A stretch of DNA of 64,000 nt from Lachnospiraceae bacterium. Its GTDB lineage: Bacteria > Bacillota > Clostridia > Lachnospirales > Lachnospiraceae. Both the position numbers and the translations under genes were made by a program. Within the stretch, counting starts at the first letter, position 1, and every line of letters starts with the position of its first letter. The stretch spans positions 68,612 through 132,611 of the forward strand of contig JAAUZI010000013.1 in NCBI GenBank assembly GCA_014804645.1. Direction: 5' to 3'. The notes below the pieces were generated by a model. It searched no databases. It saw only the letters and a list, made by a program, of their open reading frames with translations, and had not been told where the DNA came from. Of this stretch, positions 35,746 through 45,700 are shown piece by piece.

Positions 35746-35774
35746 TTGTATTTTAAAGAAATGCATATTATAAT
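35746..35774 (+). promoter_or_regulatory. Promoter of the toxin-antitoxin pair
   Basis: TTGTAT (35746-35751), 17-bp spacer, TATAAT (35769-35774), 35 bp before the antitoxin start. Confidence 0.72.
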
Positions 35775-35809
35775 TGGGATAGGGTTAGAAAACAAAATGG
35801 GAGGTGCAT

Positions 35810-36049
35810 ATGAGTACATTAGAATATACAGTTTCGATGCTTGAGGCAATGCCCGAGGAGAAACTAAAGGAAGTTCAGAGTTATATTCAGTATATCGCTT
35901 TTCGAGATGCTGGAAACGTGTTGACAGAAATGCTCACTGAGGAGGAAATTGTAGAACAGCTTACAAAATCCATGGAAAAAAGCGACATGGGTGCGACAAC
36001 GGCGGCAAGTGTGGTCTCGCAAAAAATGAGGGAAAAGTATGCGGTTTAG
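35810..36049 (+). CDS. Antitoxin of a type II toxin-antitoxin pair
   Basis: 79 residues from ATG 35810 (GGGAGG upstream). The sequence has an N-terminal helical part MSTLEYTVSMLEAMPEEKLKEVQSY and a charged C-terminal part, as in small antitoxins that sit before ParE/RelE toxins. Its end overlaps the toxin start by 11 bp, the usual coupling. Assignment rests mainly on context and size. Confidence 0.75.
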   Translation: MSTLEYTVSMLEAMPEEKLKEVQSYIQYIAFRDAGNVLTEMLTEEEIVEQLTKSMEKSDMGATTAASVVSQKMREKYAV

Positions 36050-36353
36050 TGTGGAAGTGTCCGATCTGGCAAGTGAACAGTATGATAAGTTCTTGGCATA
36101 TATTTATCTTGTATTGAAAAATCCGCAAGCTGTTGACAATTTGATGAAAGACTTCGACAATACTATAGATATATTGTCAGAGCAGCCAGAACATTTTGGA
36201 TATTGCCAAAGCCAACGCTTGAGGAAGTTAGGATTTCGTAAAATCCATCTAAGAAAGCATAGGTATTTATTGGTGTATAGAGTGAGATATGACAAAGTAA
36301 TAGTAGAAGGTATGTACCATGAACTACAGGATTATGAAAATGCGATAGAATAG
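36039..36353 (+). CDS. RelE/ParE-family toxin
   Basis: 104 residues. The ParE/RelE fold pattern is visible: VSDLASEQYDKFLAYIY at the N-terminus, central NLMKDFDNTIDILSEQPEHFG, and the C-terminal strand set RKIHLRKHRYLLVYRVRYDKVIVEGMYHELQDYE, with basic residues. RelE members cut mRNA on the ribosome; ParE members poison gyrase; the sequence alone does not decide. It overlaps the antitoxin and is followed by a terminator. Confidence 0.85.
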   Translation: MRFSVEVSDLASEQYDKFLAYIYLVLKNPQAVDNLMKDFDNTIDILSEQPEHFGYCQSQRLRKLGFRKIHLRKHRYLLVYRVRYDKVIVEGMYHELQDYENAIE

Positions 36354-36391
36354 AAAACCATAAAATCAGCAATAGCCAATGTAGTATTGAG

Positions 36392-36425
36392 AGCGGGATA
36401 TCAAGTAGAAGGTATCCCGCTTTTT
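36392..36425 (+). terminator. Terminator after the toxin gene
   Basis: AGCGGGATA (36392-36400) pairs with TATCCCGCT (36413-36421), then T residues. Confidence 0.9.
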
Positions 36426-36730
36426 ACCACGAGTGGGATGAAAGTTTTTCTGTAAATGGCTATTAACAACAGGTTTTCTATGATGGCAAGAGAAAAGAAA
36501 GATGAAAGAGTATGACATTGCATCTGCTCTGGATATCCGGCAGTCTGCCAGTTCAAGCCGAGAATATAGAAGTGAGAGGCGACCTCCTATGTGCATTCCT
36601 GCACTGTCTTTAAACAGAGATTTACCGTTTTGATTTCTCTGTTACCCAGCGAAAGATACAGATGCTCTAGACACACCACCGCCCTGCGATTACTTTATCC
36701 TCAGAGGCACATAGCATGACAATTCTATTG
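36426..36730 (+). other. Region without a supported gene
   Basis: A 43-codon frame (36502-36633, starting MKEYDIASALDIRQ) has a weak ribosome site and no recognised homology; it may be a remnant. Nothing else is seen until the repeats at 36731. Confidence 0.5.
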
Positions 36731-36762
36731 TCGATTTTTGTCATTATTTATCGATTTCTGTC
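36731..36762 (+). promoter_or_regulatory. Direct repeat, possible LytTR-type binding site
   Basis: TCGATTTTTGTC (36731-36742) and TCGATTTCTGTC (36751-36762), starts 20 bp apart, i.e. about two helical turns, ending 22 bp before the -35 box. A LytTR regulator is encoded at 41884. Confidence 0.5.
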
Positions 36763-36784
36763 TATGTATTTCCCTAAAGTTATA

Positions 36785-36813
36785 TTGGCAAGGCGTTGGA
36801 TTTTATATATAAT
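36785..36813 (+). promoter_or_regulatory. Promoter of the secreted C39-like gene
   Basis: TTGGCA (36785-36790), 17-bp spacer, TATAAT (36808-36813). Confidence 0.8.
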
Positions 36814-36961
36814 AGTGTATAATACTATATAATTTTGTAAAAAGTCACTCACATGATAGCTAGGAGGCGATTCCATTGTTTTCCCACAATTAATTTCACA
36901 TTTTTTGAACACGCATTTTCTATCAAATAACGTTGACAAGAATATTGGAGGTTACTATAAA

Positions 36962-37801
36962 ATGAAAAGAAAGATTATGTTCAGATTACTTGCGGGTATA
37001 ACAGCATTTGTGATGGCATTGGGGCTGGGCAGTATTTCAATTAAAGCTGAAGACATCACGCAAACGGACGAGTTCCTTGCAATAATAGAAGAGAGAAGGG
37101 ACGAATATTTTAACGATTCAGTACATATGTGGGAAGCCGAAGAGAAGGGGATCAGTATCGAGGAACTGTTGTATCAGGATGCTCTGGCAGCATATCCCAT
37201 GCGTGTTCGGATCAATCAGGACGCAGAACGAAATGTGGGGATCAGCTTGCTGGATGTGGGAAACAATGGACAATGCCTTTCTACGAATGTAAAATTGATT
37301 CAACAGACTACGGATAAAAATTGCGGTCCTACGGCAGCTTTGCAGGTTTTATATGGCATGAGCAGACAGGGAGCTGTTTCCGGTACTACCGATGCGGAAA
37401 AAATCAATACATTGATGGGAGATTGTAAAACAGACAGCTCTGGAACATATGTCGGCAATTTAGTAAGCTGCCTGAATAAGTATTCGATTAACGCAAGTTA
37501 TCGGTGTACAGAGGGCCGCACAATGACCCAGGCCCAAGTCCAGGAAAAGTTGGAAACCAGCCTGTGCTACAATATTGCCCCGATTCTTCATGCCAAAACG
37601 CAATATCTTCCCTATTATGGTGGTCATTCATCCGGACATTATATAGCCGTGAGTGAGGTAGATAGAACAACAGGAAAAGTGCGGCTGAGTGATTGTAATT
37701 GGAGTAACAAGTATTTTGGAGTTCATGTGGAAAGCATTGAAAAAGTATATCAGTCAATCGCTGCGGAATCCGACCGGTATCTTATTTATATGTCTTATTG
37801 A
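36962..37801 (+). CDS. Secreted C39-like cysteine peptidase-fold protein
   Basis: 279 residues from ATG 36962 (GGAGG upstream). A signal peptide (MKRKIMFRLLAGITAFVMALGLGSISIKA) is followed by a helical segment and then a papain-like C39 fold: Cys in TTDKNCGPTAALQVLYG, His in SSGHYIAVSEVDR and Asp/Asn in LSDCNWSN. All three catalytic positions are present, so it may be an active peptidase released from or attached to the cell. A lipoprotein gene follows closely. Two direct repeats and a good promoter lie upstream, so LytTR control is possible. Confidence 0.82.
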   Translation: MKRKIMFRLLAGITAFVMALGLGSISIKAEDITQTDEFLAIIEERRDEYFNDSVHMWEAEEKGISIEELLYQDALAAYPMRVRINQDAERNVGISLLDVGNNGQCLSTNVKLIQQTTDKNCGPTAALQVLYGMSRQGAVSGTTDAEKINTLMGDCKTDSSGTYVGNLVSCLNKYSINASYRCTEGRTMTQAQVQEKLETSLCYNIAPILHAKTQYLPYYGGHSSGHYIAVSEVDRTTGKVRLSDCNWSNKYFGVHVESIEKVYQSIAAESDRYLIYMSY

Positions 37802-37841
37802 TGCAGTATAACGAATCATTCATTTGGAGGATAAAGAAACT

Positions 37842-39056
37842 ATGTTCAAAAAAGTAGGACTGTTGTTCCTTATCTTCCTGCTCTGCGGGCTGTCCGGCTG
37901 CGGCCGGGCGGCAACCGCGCAGAATCAGGAGGAGCATCGGATAACAGATATCTCTTCCATAGAGGCGGAAACCCTTTCCATGGCAGGAAATATACAGGAG
38001 ATAGGAACCCTCAAGGGAGACGAATTTATCTTGGCGGATGCGGATGTCTTTGCAAGGCATGTGGAGAATGTCGGCCCGGGGAATCATACCGAGCTTGAGT
38101 TGGTCATCCGAAATGCGGACTCTGCTTTTTATCAAATTGTATATGCTGAAGATATGGCGCAGTATTCGTATCGCAATCAGATATATATGCGGCCTCTTGG
38201 AAAGGATGAGGATACACTGCTTTACGATACCTCCGACGCATACTGGCTCAACGAGATATGCGCGAATGATACATATTTGTACTGGGTGGAGTATGTGTCA
38301 TCTACAACGTCTGATGGCATAGAAAATTATATCAAAGTCATGCAATGTCGGCTGGACAATGGAGATATCAGCTGTATTGCGGAGAGAAAATCCTCAGAAT
38401 ATTATGAAATATGCCTGGCAGTGTCAGACCGTTTTTTGACCTGGTATGACATCCACATGCACGACACGGCGGTGGAATTGGTGGTTTTCGACATTGAAAA
38501 GCAGGAATTTCAGGAACGAACCGATACAGATGACGATATACAGGGCCTGGCGGTAACGCTCTACAATCCCTATGTCGTGTTGAAGACCACAGAAAACTGC
38601 ATTACTTATTTTATGCAGGACGATCAGGAACAGCTCTATATCCGGCGCGAAGATCTGCATACGGGGGCGACAGACACTTTCCTGCTGGGTAAGACCAAAC
38701 CATACTACAAGATTGCTGCGTGTTATTCTGACAGCCGGTATATAGGATGGTATACCGACTATGGGGATAGGGGCGACTACTATTTTTACGATACTGTCTC
38801 CGAAAAGCTGTACCTCTGGAATGTCAAAAAGGACGACATGTATGTCTTCTCCAATTTCTTCTGTAGGGGAAAATTGTATTTCAACAATACCAATGACCAC
38901 AATGTCTACGTCTGGGATCTGTCCACCGGTCAGGTGTACCGCCAGAGTTTCGGCGAGGATGCCTATTGGATCAGATCATACGGAGATAATCTGCTCTATC
39001 TTGGGACCAGTTCCATGGATACTAAAGGGTACTGTTCCCTATATAGTGGCGATTAG
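37842..39056 (+). CDS. Lipoprotein with propeller-like repeats
   Basis: 404 residues from ATG 37842, with GGAGG 13-17 bases upstream. Lipoprotein signal FKKVGLLFLIFLLCGLSGC (Cys about 19). The body has repeated blades with W/Y-rich turns (YLYWVEYVS, RFLTWYDIH, YIGWYTDYG, DLSTGQVYR), as in DUF5050-like or six/seven-bladed propellers. It ends facing the GGDEF gene, whose stop codon overlaps by four bases. It is probably co-transcribed with the C39-like protein 40 bp upstream, so the two may act together at the cell surface. Confidence 0.78.
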   Translation: MFKKVGLLFLIFLLCGLSGCGRAATAQNQEEHRITDISSIEAETLSMAGNIQEIGTLKGDEFILADADVFARHVENVGPGNHTELELVIRNADSAFYQIVYAEDMAQYSYRNQIYMRPLGKDEDTLLYDTSDAYWLNEICANDTYLYWVEYVSSTTSDGIENYIKVMQCRLDNGDISCIAERKSSEYYEICLAVSDRFLTWYDIHMHDTAVELVVFDIEKQEFQERTDTDDDIQGLAVTLYNPYVVLKTTENCITYFMQDDQEQLYIRREDLHTGATDTFLLGKTKPYYKIAACYSDSRYIGWYTDYGDRGDYYFYDTVSEKLYLWNVKKDDMYVFSNFFCRGKLYFNNTNDHNVYVWDLSTGQVYRQSFGEDAYWIRSYGDNLLYLGTSSMDTKGYCSLYSGD

Positions 39057-40420
39057 TTGGCGGGAGTTCGGCGCCCGAACAGGGCGTCCCTCTCCGATGA
39101 GCGTCGCCTGTCCACACCATATTTCTTATAGTATGCGGCTTTATCCCTGTACATTCTCTCCTCTGCCTCTGCAATCAGCCCTTCCACACCGTTGAGACTG
39201 TCCTTCTCCCATATACCTCCGATTGCCATATGAACGGATTTGTCCTGCAAATCCTTCTTAAGCTGCTCAATTCCCTGCCACAATGCTGCCTCTCCGATCT
39301 CTGCACAGATCGCTAACAGTTCATCGCCGCCGATACGGAACAAACCGTATTCTCCAAAGCTCTTTTTCAGGCATTCACAGGCATCGGTGAGCAGCTTGTC
39401 ACCTGCGGCATGTCCCTTTTGGTCGTTGATCTGCTTAAGTCCCGTCACATCACAATAGACGATTCCCAGGCTCTGCCCATCCTGCAGCTTGCCAATGCAT
39501 TCGCTCATGGCGTGACGGTTCCCGATTTGAGTAAGCTGGTCACAATAACTCATCTCCTTTAATTTTAGGATGAGATTGCGCTGTTTCAGAGAAGAAATGA
39601 TAAAATGCGCCATGATCTGGAGCATGTCGGAGGCATAGTCCAGCGCTTTCTCAGGAGGATTGTCTATTCCATAAAAACCGATCATCTCCCCCTCATTGTA
39701 CAGGGGTACCACTACCAGCGAGCGGATATTCTGCCGTTTCAGATTTTCATACTGCAGCGGGTCGCTCTCCCGGATATCCTCTAACTCTTTTATTACGATA
39801 TGTCTGCCGATTTGGAAATTCCGATACCAGTTGGCACATATTTCTGCCGGAAGGTTTTGTAAATTGTCTTTTTCCGGTGTGACGCCGACTGCTACCCACT
39901 CATATGTGTTGTCATCACAACCTTTCTCATTCCGCTCAAAGATATATGTGCGTTCACCGCACAGTGCCTTCCCCATATACTCCAACAGAACATCCAGTGT
40001 CTGCGAGGGCGTCTCCTGTTGCAGGGCAATACGAAATCCTTCATTGATTTTTGCCTCTAAGTTCACCATACTGTCCCGCTGTTCCTGCTTGCAGGCATCA
40101 ACGGAAATTTCCATGCGATATCTCTTTCCATCCTCTTCTATCAGGGTATCTTTGATAATTTTCTGCTGTTCAAGAATGGGATTGTAATGCTGCCATTCCC
40201 TGAAATATCCCGGTCTTAGTTCGTGATTGTTACACATTGAGCAGGGGGTGGGGCAGTGCCGAAGAACCTCATGGCATTTTTTCCCAATAATTTCATTCAG
40301 AGAGTGAAAACCATACGTCCGAAGAGCTTTTTTGTTCATGTAAATCAAGTCATAGTTATCCATGTCCGAGACATATACGAGCTCATCTAACGTATCAAAG
40401 AACTCCCATATTTTGTGCAT
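39053..40420 (-). CDS. PAS-GAF-GGDEF diguanylate cyclase
   Basis: 455 residues, the only gene here on the - strand. ATG at 40420 with AGGAGG eight bases upstream. PAS domain (about 8-110) carrying a Cys-rich HCPTPCSMCNN motif, GAF domain (about 130-290), then GGDEF (about 300-440) with FRIGGDELLA and the preceding YCDVTGLKQINDQKGHAAGD. The GGDEL form is catalytically acceptable, so it should make cyclic di-GMP. No RxxD inhibitory site is seen before it. It diverges from the AgrC-like kinase and converges on the lipoprotein. Confidence 0.9.
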   Translation of the reverse strand: MHKIWEFFDTLDELVYVSDMDNYDLIYMNKKALRTYGFHSLNEIIGKKCHEVLRHCPTPCSMCNNHELRPGYFREWQHYNPILEQQKIIKDTLIEEDGKRYRMEISVDACKQEQRDSMVNLEAKINEGFRIALQQETPSQTLDVLLEYMGKALCGERTYIFERNEKGCDDNTYEWVAVGVTPEKDNLQNLPAEICANWYRNFQIGRHIVIKELEDIRESDPLQYENLKRQNIRSLVVVPLYNEGEMIGFYGIDNPPEKALDYASDMLQIMAHFIISSLKQRNLILKLKEMSYCDQLTQIGNRHAMSECIGKLQDGQSLGIVYCDVTGLKQINDQKGHAAGDKLLTDACECLKKSFGEYGLFRIGGDELLAICAEIGEAALWQGIEQLKKDLQDKSVHMAIGGIWEKDSLNGVEGLIAEAEERMYRDKAAYYKKYGVDRRRSSERDALFGRRTPAN

Positions 40421-40540
40421 CACGTAGTCCTCCTATTCTATATGTAAAAAAGATATTTATATTTATATCACATTTCTTTGTATCAGTTTGATTTTTGCGC
40501 GAATGGTAATTATATGGTGTGAATTGCAAATGGCCATACA

Positions 40541-40569
40541 TTTACATTTGAATGATAAAATGTTAGAAT
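40541..40569 (+). promoter_or_regulatory. Promoter of the AgrC/LytTR pair
   Basis: TTTACA (40541-40546), 17-bp spacer, TAGAAT (40564-40569). Confidence 0.72.
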
Positions 40570-40607
40570 AGCAGTAAGCCAGAAGAAACAGGAAGGAGCG
40601 ACCCTTG

Positions 40608-41873
40608 GTGGTACAGATTCTATCATTCATACATAATATAACCACTATGCTGTTCGGCATCTATATCTCCGCTTTCTTTTTAGGAGTAAAAAGGAACCGG
40701 AAAAATATCCTTACACTGTTTCTGCTGTTTTCATGCGTAGGAATTGTATATATTATCAATATTCTGTTGTTGGGAATGGCTGTTACCGACCGACTCTATG
40801 CAATCATCATACATCTGCCGCTGATTTTGTTTTTGATCCTGTATTATAAATATTCTGTTATTTCATCCTGTATCTCTGTGCTATCCGCCTATCTTTGCTG
40901 CCAGTTAAGCAACTGGATCGGATTATTGGCATTGGCCATTACAGGTGAGCAGTGGTGCTATTACGCTTTACGAATCCTGACCACATTTATTTCCTTCTTT
41001 TTGCTGTGCAAATTTGTATGCCGCACCACGGAAACCATCTTTGCAAGGGGGACACGGGAGCTTTATATTATAGGCTTTCTGCCCACAGTATATTATATTT
41101 TTGACTATTCCTTCACCAAACTTTCCGACCTGCTTTATTCCAACAACAAAATACTGGTTGAATTTATGGGGTTTGTCTTTTGCATCGCCTACTTTGCCTT
41201 TCTGTTCGTCTACTTTCAAGAATATGTAAAAAAACAGGAGATCAAGCAGTACAATGACCTGATGAAAATGCAGCTCCTATCCATCGAAAAGGAGGTTGAG
41301 CAGGTAAAAAGCAGCAAGCAAAAGCTCTCCATATTAAGGCATGACATGCGTCACCATTTAAATGTCATCCTGACCCAGCTTCGAAACGATAACATAAAGA
41401 AGGCAATAGACTATATTGAGGAAATCGGCAATATCTATGATGACACTATGATTACAGCCTACAGCTTAAACGAAATGGTCAATTCCGTAATTTCTATTTA
41501 CCATACACGCTTTGATGATAGGAAAATTACGCTCAACTATGATATCTCCGTAGGGGAAACACTCCCTTGTTCGGATACTGCGATATGTGCTATTTTATCC
41601 AACGCTCTGGAAAATGCCATGCATGCGTTAGAAGAAATGAACACAGAAAAAAAGTGGGTAAACCTCACTATTTCCGAAAAGGGAAACCACCTTTTGCTCC
41701 AAATTGAAAATCCGATGGCGCAGATTCCAAGAATTGTCAATGGCATTCCAACATCCGATAAAAAAGGACATGGCGTCGGCGTTAAAAGCATCATATACTA
41801 TGTAGAACAATTAAACGGGCAATATCATTTTTCTTTTACTGACCACGCTTTCATTTTGAGAATCATTATTTAG
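40608..41873 (+). CDS. AgrC-like sensor histidine kinase (GHKL)
   Basis: About 421 residues. The start is GTG 40608 (or TTG 40605), with AGGAAGGAG upstream. About six membrane helices (residues 1-205) form the sensor, then a coiled coil and the phospho-acceptor ILRHDMRHHLNVI. The ATPase shows the N-box ILSNALENAMHAL and a G-box KGHGVGVKSI. This HK10 class usually senses secreted peptides. No AgrB or AgrD gene is seen nearby, so the signal comes from elsewhere. The LytTR regulator follows ten bases later. Confidence 0.9.
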   Translation: MVQILSFIHNITTMLFGIYISAFFLGVKRNRKNILTLFLLFSCVGIVYIINILLLGMAVTDRLYAIIIHLPLILFLILYYKYSVISSCISVLSAYLCCQLSNWIGLLALAITGEQWCYYALRILTTFISFFLLCKFVCRTTETIFARGTRELYIIGFLPTVYYIFDYSFTKLSDLLYSNNKILVEFMGFVFCIAYFAFLFVYFQEYVKKQEIKQYNDLMKMQLLSIEKEVEQVKSSKQKLSILRHDMRHHLNVILTQLRNDNIKKAIDYIEEIGNIYDDTMITAYSLNEMVNSVISIYHTRFDDRKITLNYDISVGETLPCSDTAICAILSNALENAMHALEEMNTEKKWVNLTISEKGNHLLLQIENPMAQIPRIVNGIPTSDKKGHGVGVKSIIYYVEQLNGQYHFSFTDHAFILRIII

Positions 41874-41883
41874 AGGTGACACC

Positions 41884-42591
41884 ATGAAAATAGCTATTTG
41901 TGATGATGAAATGCATTTTATAGATGACCTTTGTCCCCTGTTAGAGCAGTGGGCAAAGGAACGAGGAATTAAGCTTACGCTCTACCGTTTTACGAATGGA
42001 GACGACCTGATTGCCGCCCATCAGAGCAAATGCATGGACTTGATCTTTTTGGACATAATCATGCCGCTTTTAAGTGGCATAGATGCTGCCAGAGAGTTTC
42101 GGAATACGAATCAAAATGTACCGATTGTTTTCCTTACGTCATCCAAGGAGTTCGCTGTCGATTCCTATGAGGTAAAGGCCCTTAATTATCTCATAAAGCC
42201 TGTGGACCAGGCTAAATTATTTCTCACTCTGGATGATTTCCTGAAAACTTTCTGTCTGCCTAAAGCCTTTTTTACTGCAAAAACCGCCGATGGTTTTTGC
42301 CGGATTGCGATTGCCGAAGTTGATTATCTGGAGGCGCAGAACAAGCAGGTTCTTGTCCACTTATCAGATGACAGGACAATCGTGATCCGTGAGCTGTTCT
42401 CAAAATGCGCGGAAGTTTTTTCGCCGGAAAATGGATTCTGCTGCTGTCACCGCAGCTATATTGTGAATCTAAGCAATGTAGAGCAATTCTCAAAGACAGA
42501 GGTTACCACTATCTACAACGCCGTCATACCGATATCCCGAAACAACTATGCGGCATTTAAGGAAACCTACTTTAACCATATGTTTGAGTAA
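41884..42591 (+). CDS. LytTR-family response regulator (AgrA/ComE type)
   Basis: 235 residues. Receiver domain with acidic pocket CDDE (residues 6-9), phospho-acceptor Asp in LIFLDIIMP (about 56) and Lys in LIKPVD. The C-terminal LytTR DNA-binding domain runs from about 135 (IAEVDYLEAQNKQVLVHL ... FCCCHRSYIVNLSNVEQF). LytTR proteins bind paired direct repeats about two helical turns apart; such a pair lies before the C39-like gene at 36731. It forms an operon with the kinase. Confidence 0.92.
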   Translation: MKIAICDDEMHFIDDLCPLLEQWAKERGIKLTLYRFTNGDDLIAAHQSKCMDLIFLDIIMPLLSGIDAAREFRNTNQNVPIVFLTSSKEFAVDSYEVKALNYLIKPVDQAKLFLTLDDFLKTFCLPKAFFTAKTADGFCRIAIAEVDYLEAQNKQVLVHLSDDRTIVIRELFSKCAEVFSPENGFCCCHRSYIVNLSNVEQFSKTEVTTIYNAVIPISRNNYAAFKETYFNHMFE

Positions 42592-42661
42592 TATATATGT
42601 ATGGCCCTAATTCCAAAGTGTTCAACCCTCTTTCTTAATTATTTGAAAACATTTCAATCTG

Positions 42662-42693
42662 TTTCCCAATTCCCATATGTTTTGTGTTATAAT
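42662..42693 (+). promoter_or_regulatory. Promoter of the TIR gene
   Basis: ATATGTTTTGTGTTATAAT with a TG-extended TATAAT at 42688-42693, 53 bp before the start codon; shares 27 of 32 bases with 33712-33743. Confidence 0.7.
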
Positions 42694-42746
42694 GAGCAAA
42701 AAATAATAGATAAATAATTGATTTGGAACATAGGAGTGCCCTTGTA

Positions 42747-45700
42747 ATGAAATATGATGCATTTATCAGTTACCGCCATACCGAGCCGGATATGTACATA
42801 GCCAAAAAGGTTCATAAGGGGCTGGAAACCTTAAAGGTGCCCAGAGGCGTGACCCAAAAGTCGGGAAAAAAGAAAATAGAGCGTGTGTTCCGAGATCAGG
42901 AGGAGCTGCCCATTGGGAGCGACCTGGGGGACAATATTACAACGGCTCTGGAGGAGTCGGAGTATCTGATTGTCGTCTGTTCGCCTAGAACGCCAAAGTC
43001 TACTTGGGTGCAAAAGGAGATCGACACGTTTATCAGTCTCCATGGCAGGGAGCATATTCTTGCTATCTTAGTGGAGGGTGAGCCGCAGGATGCCTTTCCG
43101 GAGAAACTACAGGTGGACGAGGAGGGGAACCCCGTGGAACCGCTGGCGGCGGATGTGAGAGGCGCGTCCAAACGGGAAATGAATCGTAAGCTGAGGACGG
43201 AACTGATTCGTCTGGCAGCGCCGCTCCTTCATTGCAGCTATGATGATCTGCGGCAGCGCCACAGGGAGCGCCGTATGAAGAAAGTGATGTTCGCGGCATC
43301 CATGATGGCGGTGGCGGGGGTGTTGTTCGGAGCCTACAGTGCCTACAACACGGCTATGATTCGGGAGAACTACAGGCAGAAACAGGTCAACCAGTCCAAA
43401 TATCTGGCATCTACGGCCTTAAGCCTTCTGGAGGAGGGGGACAGGCAGACGGCCGCATTGGTGGCCCTGGAGGCGCTGCCCACCCCTCAGGAGGACAGAC
43501 CTTATGTGGCCAGCGCACAATATGCCCTGAGCGCGGCGCTATGCTGCTATGATATGGGAAATGCCATAGGCATGGACAGGAGTCTCAAGCACGATCTGCC
43601 GGTGCAGGAGTTTGCCTTTGATGATACGGGGGAGGGAATTCTGTCCATTGATCAGGGGGGAACAATCTATGTGTGGAATGTGGAGGACGGTGCACTTCTG
43701 GCAAAGCTTGCGCCGCAGTTGAATGACAGCGGTTATGTTGTCTCTCCAATTTGCAGCATAGTGTATGGGGAACATATTCTTATCTGTGACAAAAAGGGGA
43801 TACGGAGCGTTACTTTTACAGGTGATACGGAGTGGCGAGTAGAAACAGAGACTTTCCCTGTGTATTGTGAGATGGATGCGGAGGCAGGTATAATCGCCTG
43901 TAACTCTTGCAGTGTTGTTGACTTTTATGACATTGCCACGGGAAAAAAGCTGGCAAGTATGGAGAGCGGACAGGAGAACACTTACGGTGGCACTTATGCC
44001 TTTAGCGATGACAAAACAAAGTTCGCCGTGTCTTACAGTAATGGGGAGGACATAGGCGGTGTCACGGTGTATGACTTTGTCGAGAGTACATGGAATGACT
44101 ATGAGGTGGAGGCTTCCTATGTGTCCGAGGTTGGCTTTTGCGCGGACGGGGGATTGATTGCGGTCAGCATCCATAGACCCGACTATCAGAAGAACTCCAT
44201 TGGGGACACGGATACGGGTTATGTGGAAAAAATTGACCGTGAGAGCGGCGAGCGGATTTGGATGCAGGAATTTGAGTATCAGGTTCTGGGGATGGATACT
44301 GCCAGTGCAATATTGCACTGCAGAAATTATCGAGATGAGGAGACAGGAGTTCTCTACGATCAAGTGCTGCTGTCCATAGATCAGAGCGCATACACGTGGG
44401 ACGCCGCCACGGGAGAGTTGGTGGCTCAGGTAAAGGTCACAGGGGGGATCAATGCCTTTATAGTGGCAAAAAATTCCTGCTATGGATATCTGGCGGAGAG
44501 TAACGGAACGGTCGACATCGCAGATATGAACAGAGGCATCAATTATACTACTCTGGGGATTGAAACAGGCAAGAATGTGTTGGGCATGAGCATTAAGAAT
44601 GGTGTGTTGGTGGTGAGGGCTTATGCGTCTCCTGTGCTTACCGTGATGAAATACCATGAGGGCTATGGCAGAAAAGCAATTCTGTCCGCTGATAATATTG
44701 TGCAGGATGTAGTTTATTCTCCGGAGGAGACCTATTATGCAGTTAGAATTTCGGAGCTATCGCAGCAGGAGACGATCTGTTTTTACCGTACGGAGGATGA
44801 TTCTCTTGTGGGTGAGTGGACCTGCGAGGAGGAAGAAGGATATCATGCGGCCTCGGGATTTCTGGATGAAACGCAATTTGTCTACATTGACACAAAGGGC
44901 GTGATTACTTTTTATGACGTGGAAACAGCCCAAACGGAGCAAATGAAGATAGATAGGGATGGAACATTATCCTTTGAGTGTGACTGGAAAGGGTCAATGG
45001 CGCTCCTGTATGACATGAGGAACTATTATGTAGTGGATTTGCAGCAGAGGAAACAATTGTACTCCGGTAATGCGGGAGAATATATCTATTGCGGTATTCT
45101 TTCGGGGGACGGCGGCAGAATGTACTGCAATTTAAAGGATAGCGGGCTGTGCATGGTCGACCTGTCCTCCGGCAGTGTGGAGCCTTTTGATATGGACGGC
45201 GGTCGATTAGTGCAGGGAGTGGAGGCGCAAAGTGCGATGGCGTTAAGTTCTGACGGCAGACTGCTGGCTGCGGCCTGCGTGGACGGCAATCTACGTGTCC
45301 TCGATGTGGAAAAGCGGAAGGTGACAGTTTTAGTTCCTTTTGCCAGCGCAAACAGCAGATTTATCCAATTCTCGGAGGATGGAAACAGTGTGATGATGCA
45401 GGGGGACGACTACTATTTCAGGGTCTATGATCTGCAAAGGCGGTGCTTTTCTCATATTGCTGCGGTGCAGTACTACAGGATTAAGCGGGCAATCGCGGAC
45501 AAAGAATCGGGGACTATAAGTCTGGTGACCACGACGAATATGGTTATTTTGGACGGAGAGAGTTATGAGAGAATGGCGCAGGTGGACAAAGGGCTTGCCT
45601 ATCTGCCCAAGCAGGGTGCGGTATTTTGCAGAAATTATAGCACATTATATCGTTTCCCGTATATGACGCTGAATATGCTCTTGGATGAGGCACGGGCGCA

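Noticed and set aside
35638..35844. 68-codon frame before the antitoxin
   Set aside because: It overlaps the TA promoter and the antitoxin start, has no ribosome site and no recognisable protein character.
36502..36633. 43-codon frame (MKEYDIASALD...)
   Set aside because: Weak ribosome site, no known family; possibly a remnant, not supported as a gene.
40424..40604. AgrD-like peptide next to the AgrC-like kinase
   Set aside because: No short frame with a ribosome site and a Cys-containing core is present in the divergent spacer.
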